The notes under the pieces were generated by a model that did no database searches, was not told the DNA's origin, and saw nothing but the letters and a program-made list of their open reading frames with translations. Made by a program: the position numbers and the translations under genes. This document shows positions 23,904 through 33,719 of a stretch of DNA of 64,000 nucleotides, piece by piece (positions within the stretch are counted from its first letter, which is position 1; each line of letters opens with the position of its first letter). This stretch comes from Acanthaster planci (lineage: Eukaryota > Echinodermata > Asteroidea > Valvatida > Acanthasteridae). Where the stretch lies: the NCBI RefSeq assembly GCF_001949145.1, contig NW_019091474.1, positions 460,421 to 524,420 on the forward strand, read 5' to 3'.

Positions 23904-24218
23904 TTATGGGCAAAACTGATAGAATGTCCGACAGCCGATGTTTTTTCGTAAGTACAAAATTCCAACGTATACAAGACCGTGCGCCTTCATGAGGTGCAAA
24001 TCAGCGTCCCATTTCATGAAAGCTTCCGCCGCTCCCCTTTGTGACAGTGACAACGCCCCCTTTGTACTCGATCCAGAAAGGCCGACTTTCCACGTCACTG
24101 ATGAAGGTTGCCTTGTCGTACACAGAATCACCTCCAGGCAATTCATAGCATTCGGTGATTTCAGTGTAGCAGGTTCTGATGGATGATTTTTAAATTCCCC
24201 AACCACCGACTCCTATAG
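23904..24218 (-). pseudogene. Stray, frameshifted last exon of a Methyltransf_FA-like gene
   Basis: The minus strand matches the last exon of the three complete paralogues: FISDVESRPFWIEYKGGVVTV in one frame and then AFMKWDADLHLMKAH to TFYQFCP in another. A 2-base shortfall between AGCTTCCG and CACCACGCC-like sequence (24025-24050) causes the shift. An acceptor-like ATAG precedes it near 24219, but no partner middle or signal-peptide exon was found between 24.2 and 27.6 kb. It is read as a relic at the 3' end of the tandem cluster. Confidence 0.75.
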
Positions 24219-26054
24219 ACGGAAAAATGCAAATTATATACAAAACAAATCTAACGATAAACAATTTTATCTACCTAATAGAGCAAAATGGGACAGTTAT
24301 ACGACATCACGTAATAATAGAAACATAACAGATGGTAAAAAAATAAATATTTCCATTTAATCACAAGGGGCCAAGGGTTCAAGTCCATGAATTAAGACCT
24401 TGAAATCTGTAAACAGTGTGGGCCTCAAGCTGTGCCAAGAGAGGGCGCAATTATCCCAGCAAGGAAGCCTTTTTAGTAGAAACTACGCATCACTGGTTCT
24501 CCAATGTGTGTATGGGGAGGGGGCGTAATCATACATGTCGCCTCTACGTTTTAAGTTTGGTGAAGTGGAGTTCGGCTGCCACCATGATTGTCGTTTATTC
24601 CAGACTGTTTTCTCAAGTTAATTAAAAGAAGTATTTGAATGGCTACGAAAATAAGGGAAACCCGACAGGCTAATGGGGGAAACTTGGAATTATTATCACA
24701 CTTAGACTAATAACACACTTGTTCATTAATTAAGCACTCCCCATAACAATTGTAACATTGTACTACTTTCCCCGCCCTGGAACTTGGCCAAAACCCTCCC
24801 TGCTAACACAAACAAGAGATTAACCTATCAAAATAGAAGTGCAAGCAAGGTTCAAGGAATGATCGGTTTTTTGCTAACGGGTTTTTAAAAGAATTATTCC
24901 AAGAAGATTGCTGCCGTGAACTGTTTTTATATGGAGGGGGTATGATTTGTTATCAGCATCAACAGAGCCACTCCCCATCTTTTCTTATTGTTTGATTTTA
25001 TACAGCTTCATGGACGAGTGGTCTGTTTGCTGATTTATTCAAGTAGTATTTTGCGACCAGCATGGAGAGAATTTTAGGTAGATGTCAATTTTAATACACT
25101 GATAGAGATACCAGCGTTTTTGCACAGTAGAGTTTTCTGGAAAGTATGTGTGAATTTTGCTTAATTTTAACAGTACAATACTTAATGGGAAGTCATTACT
25201 CGTCTCATGCAAGGCCACGGTAGTGGGTAGGTAGCACTTGTCAACACATAACGCTCCCGCGGGCCCATAGAGTGTTATCGATTGTGTGGCCGCTCTCGTC
25301 AACAGCGGACGTTCAAACAGTCAACACACCCTTGTTCACTTCCTTTGAAACTGTTTCGATTTCGGTTGACACGCGTTCACGCGCGGCGTAGTGACGTCAC
25401 ATGACGTCTTACAATGTATATTCACAAGAGTGCGCCATTTTGAACTAGTGATCGCTCAGCTATACCTACCTGTCATGGCCAACCTCCATAAACTCCGTGA
25501 AGCACTTCGTTTTTGGTTATTTTGGTGAAATGTTGGATGATGATGAATTTATGTTACTTTATGATGATAAATATAACGAACAAGTTATGAAAACATATCT
25601 CCGAGGTTTTATCCATTTGGAAAATGGATTCTTCTGTGAACGACGTGCTTGAGGTGAACAGCAAAAATGCTCTGGACGCGTCCTGTATTCTGGGGCAGTA
25701 GCCGGGCCAGAGAACGAGGCTCATGCGCAGATTGACAAATGACGTAATTGCGTCGAAGCGGTCCACTATGGGCGCACCCACGCAAATAGGCCAGAAATAT
25801 GTCTGCTGAGTACACAATAATTATGATCATTAACACAATAGTCCGCTGACAAGGATCACTTACTACATACTGTTCATTGTCCGTATCATTATCAGACGGT
25901 GCGTAAGGCCCTTTGTTTGGGGGTTATCGCTTCCTACTCCTCATTTACTGCGGAACCTCCCTGTAAGCCAGTTTGTATTTTTCCGTGACATCACAACACT
26001 TATGACTCAATTGTCTATTTTTATCGTCCTATTTAATCCTGTTTTCATCCTGTA

Positions 26055-26084
26055 CTATGAAATGATTGCAGAATCATTTCATAG
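26055..26084. repeat. Perfect 13-bp stem hairpin
   Basis: CTATGAAATGATT is followed by GCAG and then the exact reverse complement AATCATTTCATAG. Pairing can continue for three more positions with one mismatch (GTA/GAC side). Function unknown. Confidence 0.8.
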
Positions 26085-26565
26085 GACGTGTCAAATTGTG
26101 CCACGTTGTCTGACCCTGTGCAATTTCATATTGATGTTCATCCCACACACAAGATCATCTTGTACCATACTTTCTGACCATATGCTATGCCCATACAAAA
26201 TGTCATCTTCTGTCATGCATTTTACCCTACACCTGATTCCAATTAATATCAACATGATCATAATTATTATGCTTATGCATATTGATGTGACCTTTTGCGG
26301 TTCATGTCGCAAATGTCAAACTGTACCAGCCCCCCAGAAACATTTAGGGTACAGAAATAATTTAGGCCTACGGAGTTGTGCCTCTCCTTTTGCGCTGAGG
26401 AATTTTTTTTTTTATTTAGGAAAAGCTTCAAACTAGTCAGGGGATACAGATTATTAGTTCAGCTTAGCTTCAACGTGAAATCCAAGGCTCCAGCGTAACA
26501 AAGCTTTGACTTTTTTTTCTGCCCGAGACGGAGTAGGGCCTGGAAAACACTAATGGTACTCAAAA

Positions 26566-26637
26566 AATTTACAAAAGAAACACAGTGCACTAACAATGAG
26601 GGTCTTTTGTGGGTACACTGTGCTTCTTTTGTCAGAT
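26566..26637. repeat. Imperfect hairpin, arms about 20 bp
   Basis: ACAAAAGAAACACAGTGCAC pairs with GTACACTGTGCTTCTTTTGT around a loop of about 22 bases. The size is like an animal microRNA precursor, but mismatches and lack of expression data leave it open. A foldback repeat is equally likely. Confidence 0.5.
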
Positions 26638-27798
26638 GTTCAGAGTGTGGCCTGGGCCTGAAAAAGACTGAATCGAACCCTGGCCGGGACATTTCTTCAG
26701 TTCTTAGTGCGTACCTGCAATTGATTGCTTGCTTAACATCCAATCACGAATTCAAGGCATGAAAATTCCAAAGGCCATTAAAACTCGGCGCTGCACGACA
26801 AACGCTCAATCGATATATACGTGTGTTTCTGCGGGGTTCAATTTACAAGTTACCATAGTGATCAGATGTAGTCGCTGAAGGACCTATGCGTACTTAGGAA
26901 ATGTCTGTTTTCCCGGGAAATGAATATTTTTATTCTAAATATTGTAACTCATTCAGAAGAATAGTCGCCGAAATCGAGGAAAATACTGACAGACACTTCG
27001 AAAAACTATGAAAATAACTAAAAACCAAAGAATAGAGTTGTAAAGGCAGACACTGGTGATCCCTAACAAATTGTGAATTTTCCTTGACGCCCACACAATT
27101 ATGTTTCCAACGGAAAGTTTTGTATGGCTCGGAGTAAATAAACCAAATAAAACATTTGGAATAAAAACAGTCATTAGGGTGCATTTCAGTAGCTTCTCAG
27201 ATGCTGACTCGGGTTCAACCTTGTCCCCAAAGTCTCACTAGCGAACTACGACCATTGTTAGGTCAGGGTTGTCCTTGGAAGCTATTCGGATGCTCCACTA
27301 ATCTCTGTACAGACAGGTACGGACGAAAAGTCGCACAGAGTCAGTGGCTAACACTGAAAAGGGCTGACTACCACTAGACATTTTCCTCCTCTATTTTCTG
27401 AGGAGAGACAGGGGCACAGACCTCGAATCACTGGAAGCCATTTTTGGAAATAATGGATACATGAACGCGGCGCTTTTGAATTCATGCGCGTAAGAGCATT
27501 GTACGTGTGCGGTCGTCATATCACACCGAGCTCCAAGTGAATTCCTACTGAGTCCCATTATCTAGCATGAAAAACAATCCTCTAATGATAATCAGAGCTT
27601 GTAGAGCCTTTGCCTCCATCCAGGCCTGTCCATTTCTCGTTCAAATTTACAACTAAATGCAGGAATGAATGGTTTGACAGTCTAACAATAGTCAGAAATG
27701 AAATTAAAGTAATAAAATACCAAACATTTAGCACAGAACAAGCAAACCGAGGTGACCAAAATGAAACGGCACAATTGCTTCATTTAAATAAGCAAAAA

Positions 27799-28103
27799 TT
27801 ATGGACAAAACTGGTAAAATGTCCAACTGCCATGGCAAAAGCGGAAGGTAGAAATTCCAACGTGCACAGGAACGGGTGATTTCATGTGGTACGCCTTAGC
27901 GTCCCACTCCATGAAAGCTTCCGTCTGTCCCCCCTTGCCGACAGTCACCACGCCCCCTTTGTACTCGACCCAGAAGGGTCGACTTTCCACGTCACTGATG
28001 ATGCCTGTCTCATCGTGTACAGCATCGTCTCCGAGCAATGCTGGGCATATCTGTGAATAGCAGGCTCTAATTGATGATTTGGAATTTGACCAGCCGCCGA
28101 TTC
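27799..28103 (-). CDS. Paralogue B, exon 3
   Basis: Starts after CTTTCTTTGTAG and ends with TTTTACCAG-TTTTGTCCA and a TAA stop at 27799-27801. It encodes the second half of the domain, 101 residues ending WTFYQFCP. Differences from paralogue C over about 265 aligned bases are only about eight by eye. Confidence 0.88.
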
Positions 28104-31100
28104 CTACAAAGAAAGAAGTATACTGTAACAGAAGTTGAGTCTATTACTTTCTTTTTAATAACAAGCAGTTGCTCCTTTAAAGCGGGTTACATATAGAGGG
28201 ACCCCAATACGACGCTTTTAGCGTCGATCTGCGCGCTTCCGCTTTCAAAACGAGGCTGTATGTGTCAGTTTCAATTCTAAATACCATCAGACGATTGAAA
28301 GTAAGGAGTCGACACAAAGTACATAAAGGTATGCTAAATTCAGACTTTTTAGGCTTCAAATTTTGGTGGAAGAGTCTTTCAGGATGTCACGACACGTAAA
28401 ATCAAAAGTGCAGTGGGCGTGGTTTAAACTGAAGTGGCGTCACACTTACGAACCGGATACTGTATGTACTGTGTCGACTCCGGGGGCGCACGCGGGGAAG
28501 TACAACACAGAGAGCCTAAATTACGATGCGGATATGCGCAGACGGCGCTGATGTGAAATCCCTCTATACAGTTATGGCCATGGAACGGCAGGGCCCCTTT
28601 TGTTCATTAACCTTTTGTCTTTAATTTAACTGTAGAGTACTGGCCTGGTTCAGTGGGTTCATAAATGCTAGTCTGGGTTGCTCGCTGCGGTCTTAAGAAT
28701 TCCTTTCAGGCTTTTGTTTTATAAGCAGTCGCGCTACGTTCTTTTTGAACACCTTTCACTGCAAGCGGTAAAGGTGACTGCGGCATTGTTGAGTGAGTGG
28801 ACTTGCGGTCAGGGTGTGGTAGTGGAAGGTGATGTGTAATTTGGTCTCACATTTTCAGCACATTGGTTCCTACCCATGTTTCTATGCATCTTTTGTTATT
28901 TGAAATGTCTTAGTTCGTGTTTCTTTACACCACCAGGACCATTTCTTTCTCTCTTTCTTTCTTTATTTTTTGGAAGTGGTTCAATGGTCTGCGCAGTAAC
29001 TATATGTACATCTATGTTCTGTTTATTTCTTTTATACACCACGTGTAATTTCCTCCAATTTATAACCTAATGAGCCCTTCCTCTGTGCTCTAATCGTTTC
29101 CTTTTGTAGGTGAAGAAGCGCCCGTTAAACTAGTTATTGTTGATATAAGGTACGTGGATTATATTTATATTTTCATTGTTGTTCCATTTTTCACCATTAA
29201 ACTAAACTTACATGTAGCTCGTTCCCCCTTACTGGCGGTTGGCCTCCGATAGGTTGTCGTTACAATATTTTCTCGCAAAGTGCAAGGTCAATGTGTGATA
29301 GGAGGGTATGGTGTTCCATATGTGCCATCCGGCGTCGCATTTTTCAGCCGGCCTCGCATTTTTCGACGGGCCACCATAGAGGGTGAGTGAAATCCAAAAT
29401 CTAACCCTGAAGTACAGGATTTACCCAGTATAGCGTAACCGGACAGAAGGGGGGGGGCTTTAGAGGGGGAGGATGCAGCGGTCTGGAGGTTTTAAAATCA
29501 AAATTTGGACAGAAAGTTTAGATCATAAAAGCAAAAAGCACTCCCAAAACCACAAGCGGCACAGAAATACAAAAACCCCTAAATTTCGAACTTGTTGGAC
29601 AATAATATTACAGATAAGAGAAATGCAATCTTTTAATGCACGATATAAAGGAATCTTTTCCTTATGCTAGATAAGGGAACTGTGTTGGTTATAAATGTTA
29701 AGTGGAAGGGACTACTTTGACATACTTCTCTTCATTTCATTTCATTACGGTTTGTTAGAAATAAAAGATCAACCAACAAATTATAAGACTATGTATGTAG
29801 ATATAGATATATATATAGATATATATAGATATGGATATATATATTTATACATGCAACAATTTAGAAAAATTCCAAAACAATACTAACAATTCATGTATCA
29901 AAAAGTTAAACGATTGATAATAAGGAGAAAAAATTTTAAACATTGCCCAAGACAAGCTTCTGAAATAAAACAAGCTTACAATCAACAAAGTGCATAAATA
30001 TTACCTATCTCGGCAAAGATGGACCCTTTTGTTTGGCTTTCTGCCAGAGCTACCAAGGCGTCCGCGTTTGCCTTGACCGTGAATTCCAAACGAAACGGCG
30101 GGATGATTGGCCGCAGGACGAAATCAAACCTAGGTGGGCTGGCCGGCTCAGTGCTGAACGAGCAGGCTACAGCATAAACAAGAAACGAATTAATGACTCA
30201 AAGCAGACTATTGAAAACAATACATTTAAATTGGTATATTCCACACGATATTGCTGTTTTTATGTGATTATGCGATGTTATTTCATGAATTCATAATTAT
30301 CCATTATTTATTCATGGTTTACGCTTTATTTAATTATCCATATTCTCGCAGCCATACGGCTGAATTAAAATGGCATTGACAAAAATCAAAACGAGAAAAT
30401 TCCATGAAATTGATACATACACAAAATAATTAAAAAGTAATCCAACCTACAACTATCATATAGCACATGGCATGATGACATAGCAAACATGCATAAGACC
30501 GTAAAAACGAATAACATGACCATGTATAGAAAGGAGCATGTCTGAACTTGGAAGGGGGAAAGTAGGTAGGACGGGCATGGGTGGTGAGTGAATTAGACTA
30601 TTTATAGATATAAAATACAAAACATGCGATGCAAAAAGTCTGTTTCAGGTACCTGAGGCCATAATTTTTCTGGGCGTCACTAGGCGGCGTAATTTCTCCT
30701 AGGTTTTGCGCTGTTATGTACGAGCTCGTATTAGTGTAGTGCAACCTTAAGAAAACTAACTGCGCCTTTGACCAAGAGTCACTGCGCTGCTGAACAGCTC
30801 TCTATGGGCTGCCAAACAACTCTCATCGCGCAGTGAAACTACGCTTACCGCGCAGTAAAACAATTCTCTCATTGCACAGTGAAACAACTCTCTTATCGAA
30901 GTTTAAGTACGAATATTTTGGAGGGTTGCTGGATTAAACAGTTTTTTTTAACAACTGGAATAAAAATTTCTTTGGGTCATCATCAAATCCCAAAGCCCAG
31001 ACGATCTTATACATATGTACCAGATATTTCATTCTTAGTAATGTAGACCTTTCAAACATGTCCTAGTCAACTTCATATTCAAATTTTGTCATTTTGTATT

Positions 31101-33294
31101 TCGGTGACTATTTTACATTTTGTTGTGTGTGGTTTTGTCCGTGTTTGAGGAAGAAAGCTCACTGTTGGAGACTTTTCAATTTTGAGTATTCGCCTAAATA
31201 GTTTATTTTCTTATTTTACTTATTTTTAAATTCTTGAATTTTATTTTTTTTATTGGTTTGTTGAAGAACAACATGCCACTAAAACAGTGTAAAGTTGGTC
31301 TAATCGCACACTTTCGACTACAATTCTAGTCCCTTCTTTTGTGGTACATATTTCCTGGTCTGTTTTGTCAACAGGTTCTTATTCAAACAACGTGTATGGT
31401 TCCTGTACAGTCCAACATGTCTGCCAATGAAGTCTTGCTCAGAGACGTAGTCAAAAAGTTGCAATATTATCACTGTGAGATCGGAACTTGTAAAAAGTCG
31501 TTACATATTGTAAAGTTTAGAAGGTTTGTTTACTATCTTGTTAACTTTCCTTCAAAGCTTCCGATAGTGACGTTAATGAAATTTGTGTCTGATTTAATGA
31601 CCGCTTTGGATAGCAAGAGTTAGAGAATGTATTAGGATATACACTGTATTTTAAGCTGTTTTGAGCAGATTCTGCTCAACGATGCTTTAAACGTTGGGGC
31701 AACTGTCACCTTACAGGTGAACCCCTCTCACTTTGGTCGAGTTCGGGCGGCCTGTTCTTGACATGGGTTTCTTGTTCTCGCGCTCGAACGGTGGGAACAC
31801 GACTCAAGAACACTGTTTTCTGAACAGGATCGCACACCACTTCCTCGTCGGGGTTTTACAGGAACACACAGAAAAAACTCTCGAGATTTTGATTTTTGAA
31901 CAGCTGCAAACATGGCAAAAAGTAGAGCAATGGCTTACAAAGCCAGAGACAATAGGAAATTTTGAAAAAAAGTATCATTAATTATTCTTCATAACACAGA
32001 AATGAATGTTCCAGTTTTAACACAAAAGAATTCAGCCCATTTTTCTGAACATTAACTCTCGAATAACGTAACATGTTGCATGTTACTTGTCACTATTAAA
32101 CTACCAGCGATAACCCGTTGTACGTTCCCAGCGTTCGAGCGGCTGAATCAAGAATAACAAATCGAGCTGGTCGTGAACATACGAGAACAAGCCGCCCGAA
32201 CTCAGCCTCTGTTACAACTGTGAATCCGCCCTGAGCTGAAGTGCAACCCTAATTGGCGAAAGAAAGGCAGATGGTTACAACCAAGTTCTTGCACGCGTTC
32301 TGCGCGTACGCAAAGACAATACGTTCCGGAATCCGGTTCGTAAGTGTGACGTCACTTCAGTTTAAACCACGCCAACTGCAGATACACTGCACATAGAGTT
32401 ACATGCATTGATCGCCGTTTACATGGGACCATGGAACCGGAAGTTAACGAGCAACGTCAGCGATCGTCCAATGGAAGCCTGCAAATCGTGGCGCGTCCGC
32501 CTTTGTGACGAAGTCACTTACCGGATAAATTTGTTGCGCGTACTAAGCGTGCCTCTCGTCAAACACGTATAAACTGGCACAGCCTTCACGGCGAGTTGGT
32601 ACCAAAAGGACTATCAATTCAGTTTAACGGATAAAGTAGTAGTGTGTAATTACGGGTTATTATTAATTGCACGGCACACTTCATACAGGATAAATAGCGC
32701 GAGTATTCTTGAAATTTGTCTTATGAAACTGCCTCTTCTCCCCTCCCCTTTCGTTTTTCTGCCACAGTTGTTTCCATATTCTTATGGCAGATTAGACAGC
32801 AAAGTTTTCTCATGCTAAGTTTAGGGAGAAGGTTGCGTTATGCAATTTGAGCCAAGACCCCCCCCCCCCAATAAATATCTTTCCGAAACATCACGGAAAG
32901 CATGGACAATCTTTACTATTTGTGGGAAACTCTAATATAACATTGACAAAAGATGTCACAAATTCTGTTTGGCAGTATACTTGACATAGACCCAGCGAGC
33001 CATGAATGGAACTAGGACCTATTGAAAAGCTGGAACTGTGCTAATACCAACAAATTTGGGAAGATTTGGGTTTAACTACTTACAACTGCAATCTGATGTT
33101 CGCTCGACTCCGTTCTTCCCACGGCATTCCTTTCTAAAGGCAGTAAAAGTCTTGTCTCGTAGAGCGACAAAATCCTCTCTGGCCTCGGCCACTACTCGGA
33201 CGCTACATGATGCCCCTTCGACGCTGCTTAAAAACAGAATTATCATCAGACAACATAGAAAAACGACGCTCAAAACATAACTTGGCGGTAGCAT
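27799..33294 (-). CDS. Secreted Methyltransf_FA-like protein, paralogue B (225 aa, 3 exons)
   Basis: Exons on the minus strand are 33294-33084, 30166-30005 and 28103-27799, together 678 bases with both junctions in phase 1. Residues 1-27 are a signal peptide (hydrophobic core LSVVFLCCLMIILFL, cleavage likely after SSVEG). Residues 28-70 are a helical, charged Cys-containing segment. Residues 80-222 match the farnesoic-acid-O-methyltransferase-like domain, with FTVKANADALVALAES, GIGGWSNSKSSIRACY, FWVEYKGGVVTVGKGG, AFMEWD and PVHVGIST. The domain name comes from arthropod juvenile-hormone work; catalysis is not established for animal extracellular versions, and no SAM-binding motif is visible here. 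It is likely an extracellular disulphide-bonded protein. Sister genes lie at 36.4-42.8 and 49.6-54.8 kb. Intron 1 carries a nested-repeat insertion at 31739-32640. Confidence 0.85.
28193..28567. repeat. Possible MITE with TAGAGGGA ends
   Basis: TATAGAGGGA at 28191 is mirrored by TCCCTCTATA ending near 28569, which suggests TA-flanked terminal inverted repeats. The stretch is absent from the matching intron of paralogue C, supporting an insertion. It contains a piece of element family 2 at 28405-28456. Superfamily unknown. Confidence 0.4.
28405..28456 (-). repeat. Element family 2, partial copy
   Basis: GTGCAGTGGGCGTGGTTTAAACTGAAG-type sequence ending CACACTTACGAACCGG matches one end of the family-2 element (full copies at 32333, 52539 and 53840). 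The rest of the element is missing. Confidence 0.65.
30005..30166 (-). CDS. Paralogue B, exon 2
   Basis: Exactly 162 bases, preceded by TGCTGTAG and followed by GTAATA. It encodes CSFSTEPASPPRFDFVLRP and FRLEFTVKANADALVALAES, the first half of the domain. The same length and phase are found in paralogues C and D. Confidence 0.88.
31339..31738. repeat. Intron-1 sequence shared with paralogue C
   Basis: GTTGCAATATTAT, TGTGAGATCGG and GGATATACA recur in order at 41670-42060 in intron 1 of the next paralogue. An open frame at 31339-31623 overlaps this but is not conserved in the other copy (which has stops), so it is not a gene. Confidence 0.6.
31739..32203 (+). repeat. Inverted-repeat element family 1, copy 3 (full length)
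   Basis: Begins GAGTTCGGGCGGCCTGTTC and ends GCCGCCCGAACTC. It interrupts the segment GTGAACCCMTCTCACTTTG that is continuous in paralogue C near 42070, which directly shows insertion. No target duplication is clear. Confidence 0.8.
32225..32580. repeat. Repeat shared with 54121-54390, split by a family-2 element
   Basis: CAGATGGT, GTTCTTGCACGC and GTACGCAAAGAC (32265-32312) and ATAAATTTGTTGCGCGTACT (32525-32545) match 54165-54232 and 54309-54330. The family-2 element sits between the two halves here, where the 54-kb copy instead has a short inverted telomere-like pair. Confidence 0.6.
32333..32524 (+). repeat. Inverted-repeat element family 2, copy 1
   Basis: Starts CCGGTTCGTAAGTG and ends GAAGTCACTTACCGG, where four bases of the usual CGAA are lost. 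The internal landmark words are GTTTAAACCACGC, GATCGCCGTTT, ATGGAACCGGAAG and GGCGCGTCCGCC. Subterminal TGACGTCA gives each insertion a perfect CRE palindrome. Non-coding MITE of about 190 bp. Confidence 0.75.
33084..33294 (-). CDS. Paralogue B, exon 1 (signal peptide)
   Basis: ATG at 33292-33294, donor GTAAGTAGT after 33084. It encodes the signal peptide MLPPSYVLSVVFLCC... and the segment EDFVALRDKTFTAFRKECR. Start chosen because all three paralogues align at this Met, with 27 residues to the end of the signal peptide. Confidence 0.85.
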
Positions 33295-33299
33295 TGTAT

Positions 33300-33415
33300 A
33301 CTGTGAATGTTTAGTATCAGCTAAGCAATTTAGAGGAGAGCGGCAACTTCTGCCAGTATCGATACGGTCATTAAAATGTTGCAATATGCTCCAAGCACAT
33401 AGGGGAGTCAATTCA
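33300..33415 (-). promoter_or_regulatory. Conserved upstream block, paralogue B
   Basis: GAGGAGAGCGGCAACTTCTGCC, CGATACGGTCATT and GTTGCAATATGCTCCAAGCAC (plus strand) recur upstream of paralogue C and, more diverged, D. Probably 5'-UTR plus core promoter. No clear TATA box is seen. Confidence 0.45.
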
Positions 33416-33719
33416 TTTGATGTATGGATCGCCAGTATACATTCCCTTCAGTTACCCTGACAGTAACGGTGCGTTTCTCGCTATGAAATGTGTATTTGCC
33501 TTGAGCAGAAGCACCCCATTGGTTAAACAGAGTCGTGCGGACACAACGCAGGCTGACTGCAAAAATGGTGTCCATTCATGTCGCGTGCTTTTCAGTAAGG
33601 CGAGTGCAGGAAACCTGGCAAGCAAAAATCGTCAAGCAAAAAGAAGTCAAACCCTAGGTAAATTTCGATTAGTGACGGTATCTACACTTTTTTGTCAAAG
33701 ACTTTGTCCAGTAAAATGA

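Larger units (their letters stand above)
24220..27600. other. Intergenic between relic and first complete paralogue
   Basis: Contains two hairpins (26055-26084 and 26566-26637). The segment 26700-26900 is similar to 46760-46985, with shared words such as CACCATAGTGATC-type and CAATCGATAT. As the two segments lie downstream of different paralogues, they are probably shared flank of the tandem duplication. A promoter-like GC-richer stretch near 25370-25480 carries GTGACGTCACATGACGTC but no gene was recognised beside it. Confidence 0.4.

Noticed and set aside
24360-24400. tRNA-like B-box word GGGTTCAAGTCC
   Set aside because: No A box, no acceptor stem and no cloverleaf fit upstream.
26660-26700. 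B-box-like GGGTTCGATTC on the minus strand
   Set aside because: No A box at a proper distance and no stem pairing, so neither a tRNA nor a clear SINE.
29790-29850. TATAGATATATA tract as a CRISPR-like or regulatory array
   Set aside because: It is plain AT microsatellite sequence; no spaced repeats exist anywhere in the window that would fit a CRISPR array.
31339-31623. 94-codon open frame in intron 1 of paralogue B
   Set aside because: The homologous segment in paralogue C has stops and indels, so it is not conserved as coding.
33417-33719. 100-codon plus-strand open frame upstream of paralogue B
   Set aside because: It lies over the promoter flank of the minus-strand gene, is not found upstream of C or D, and has no domain.
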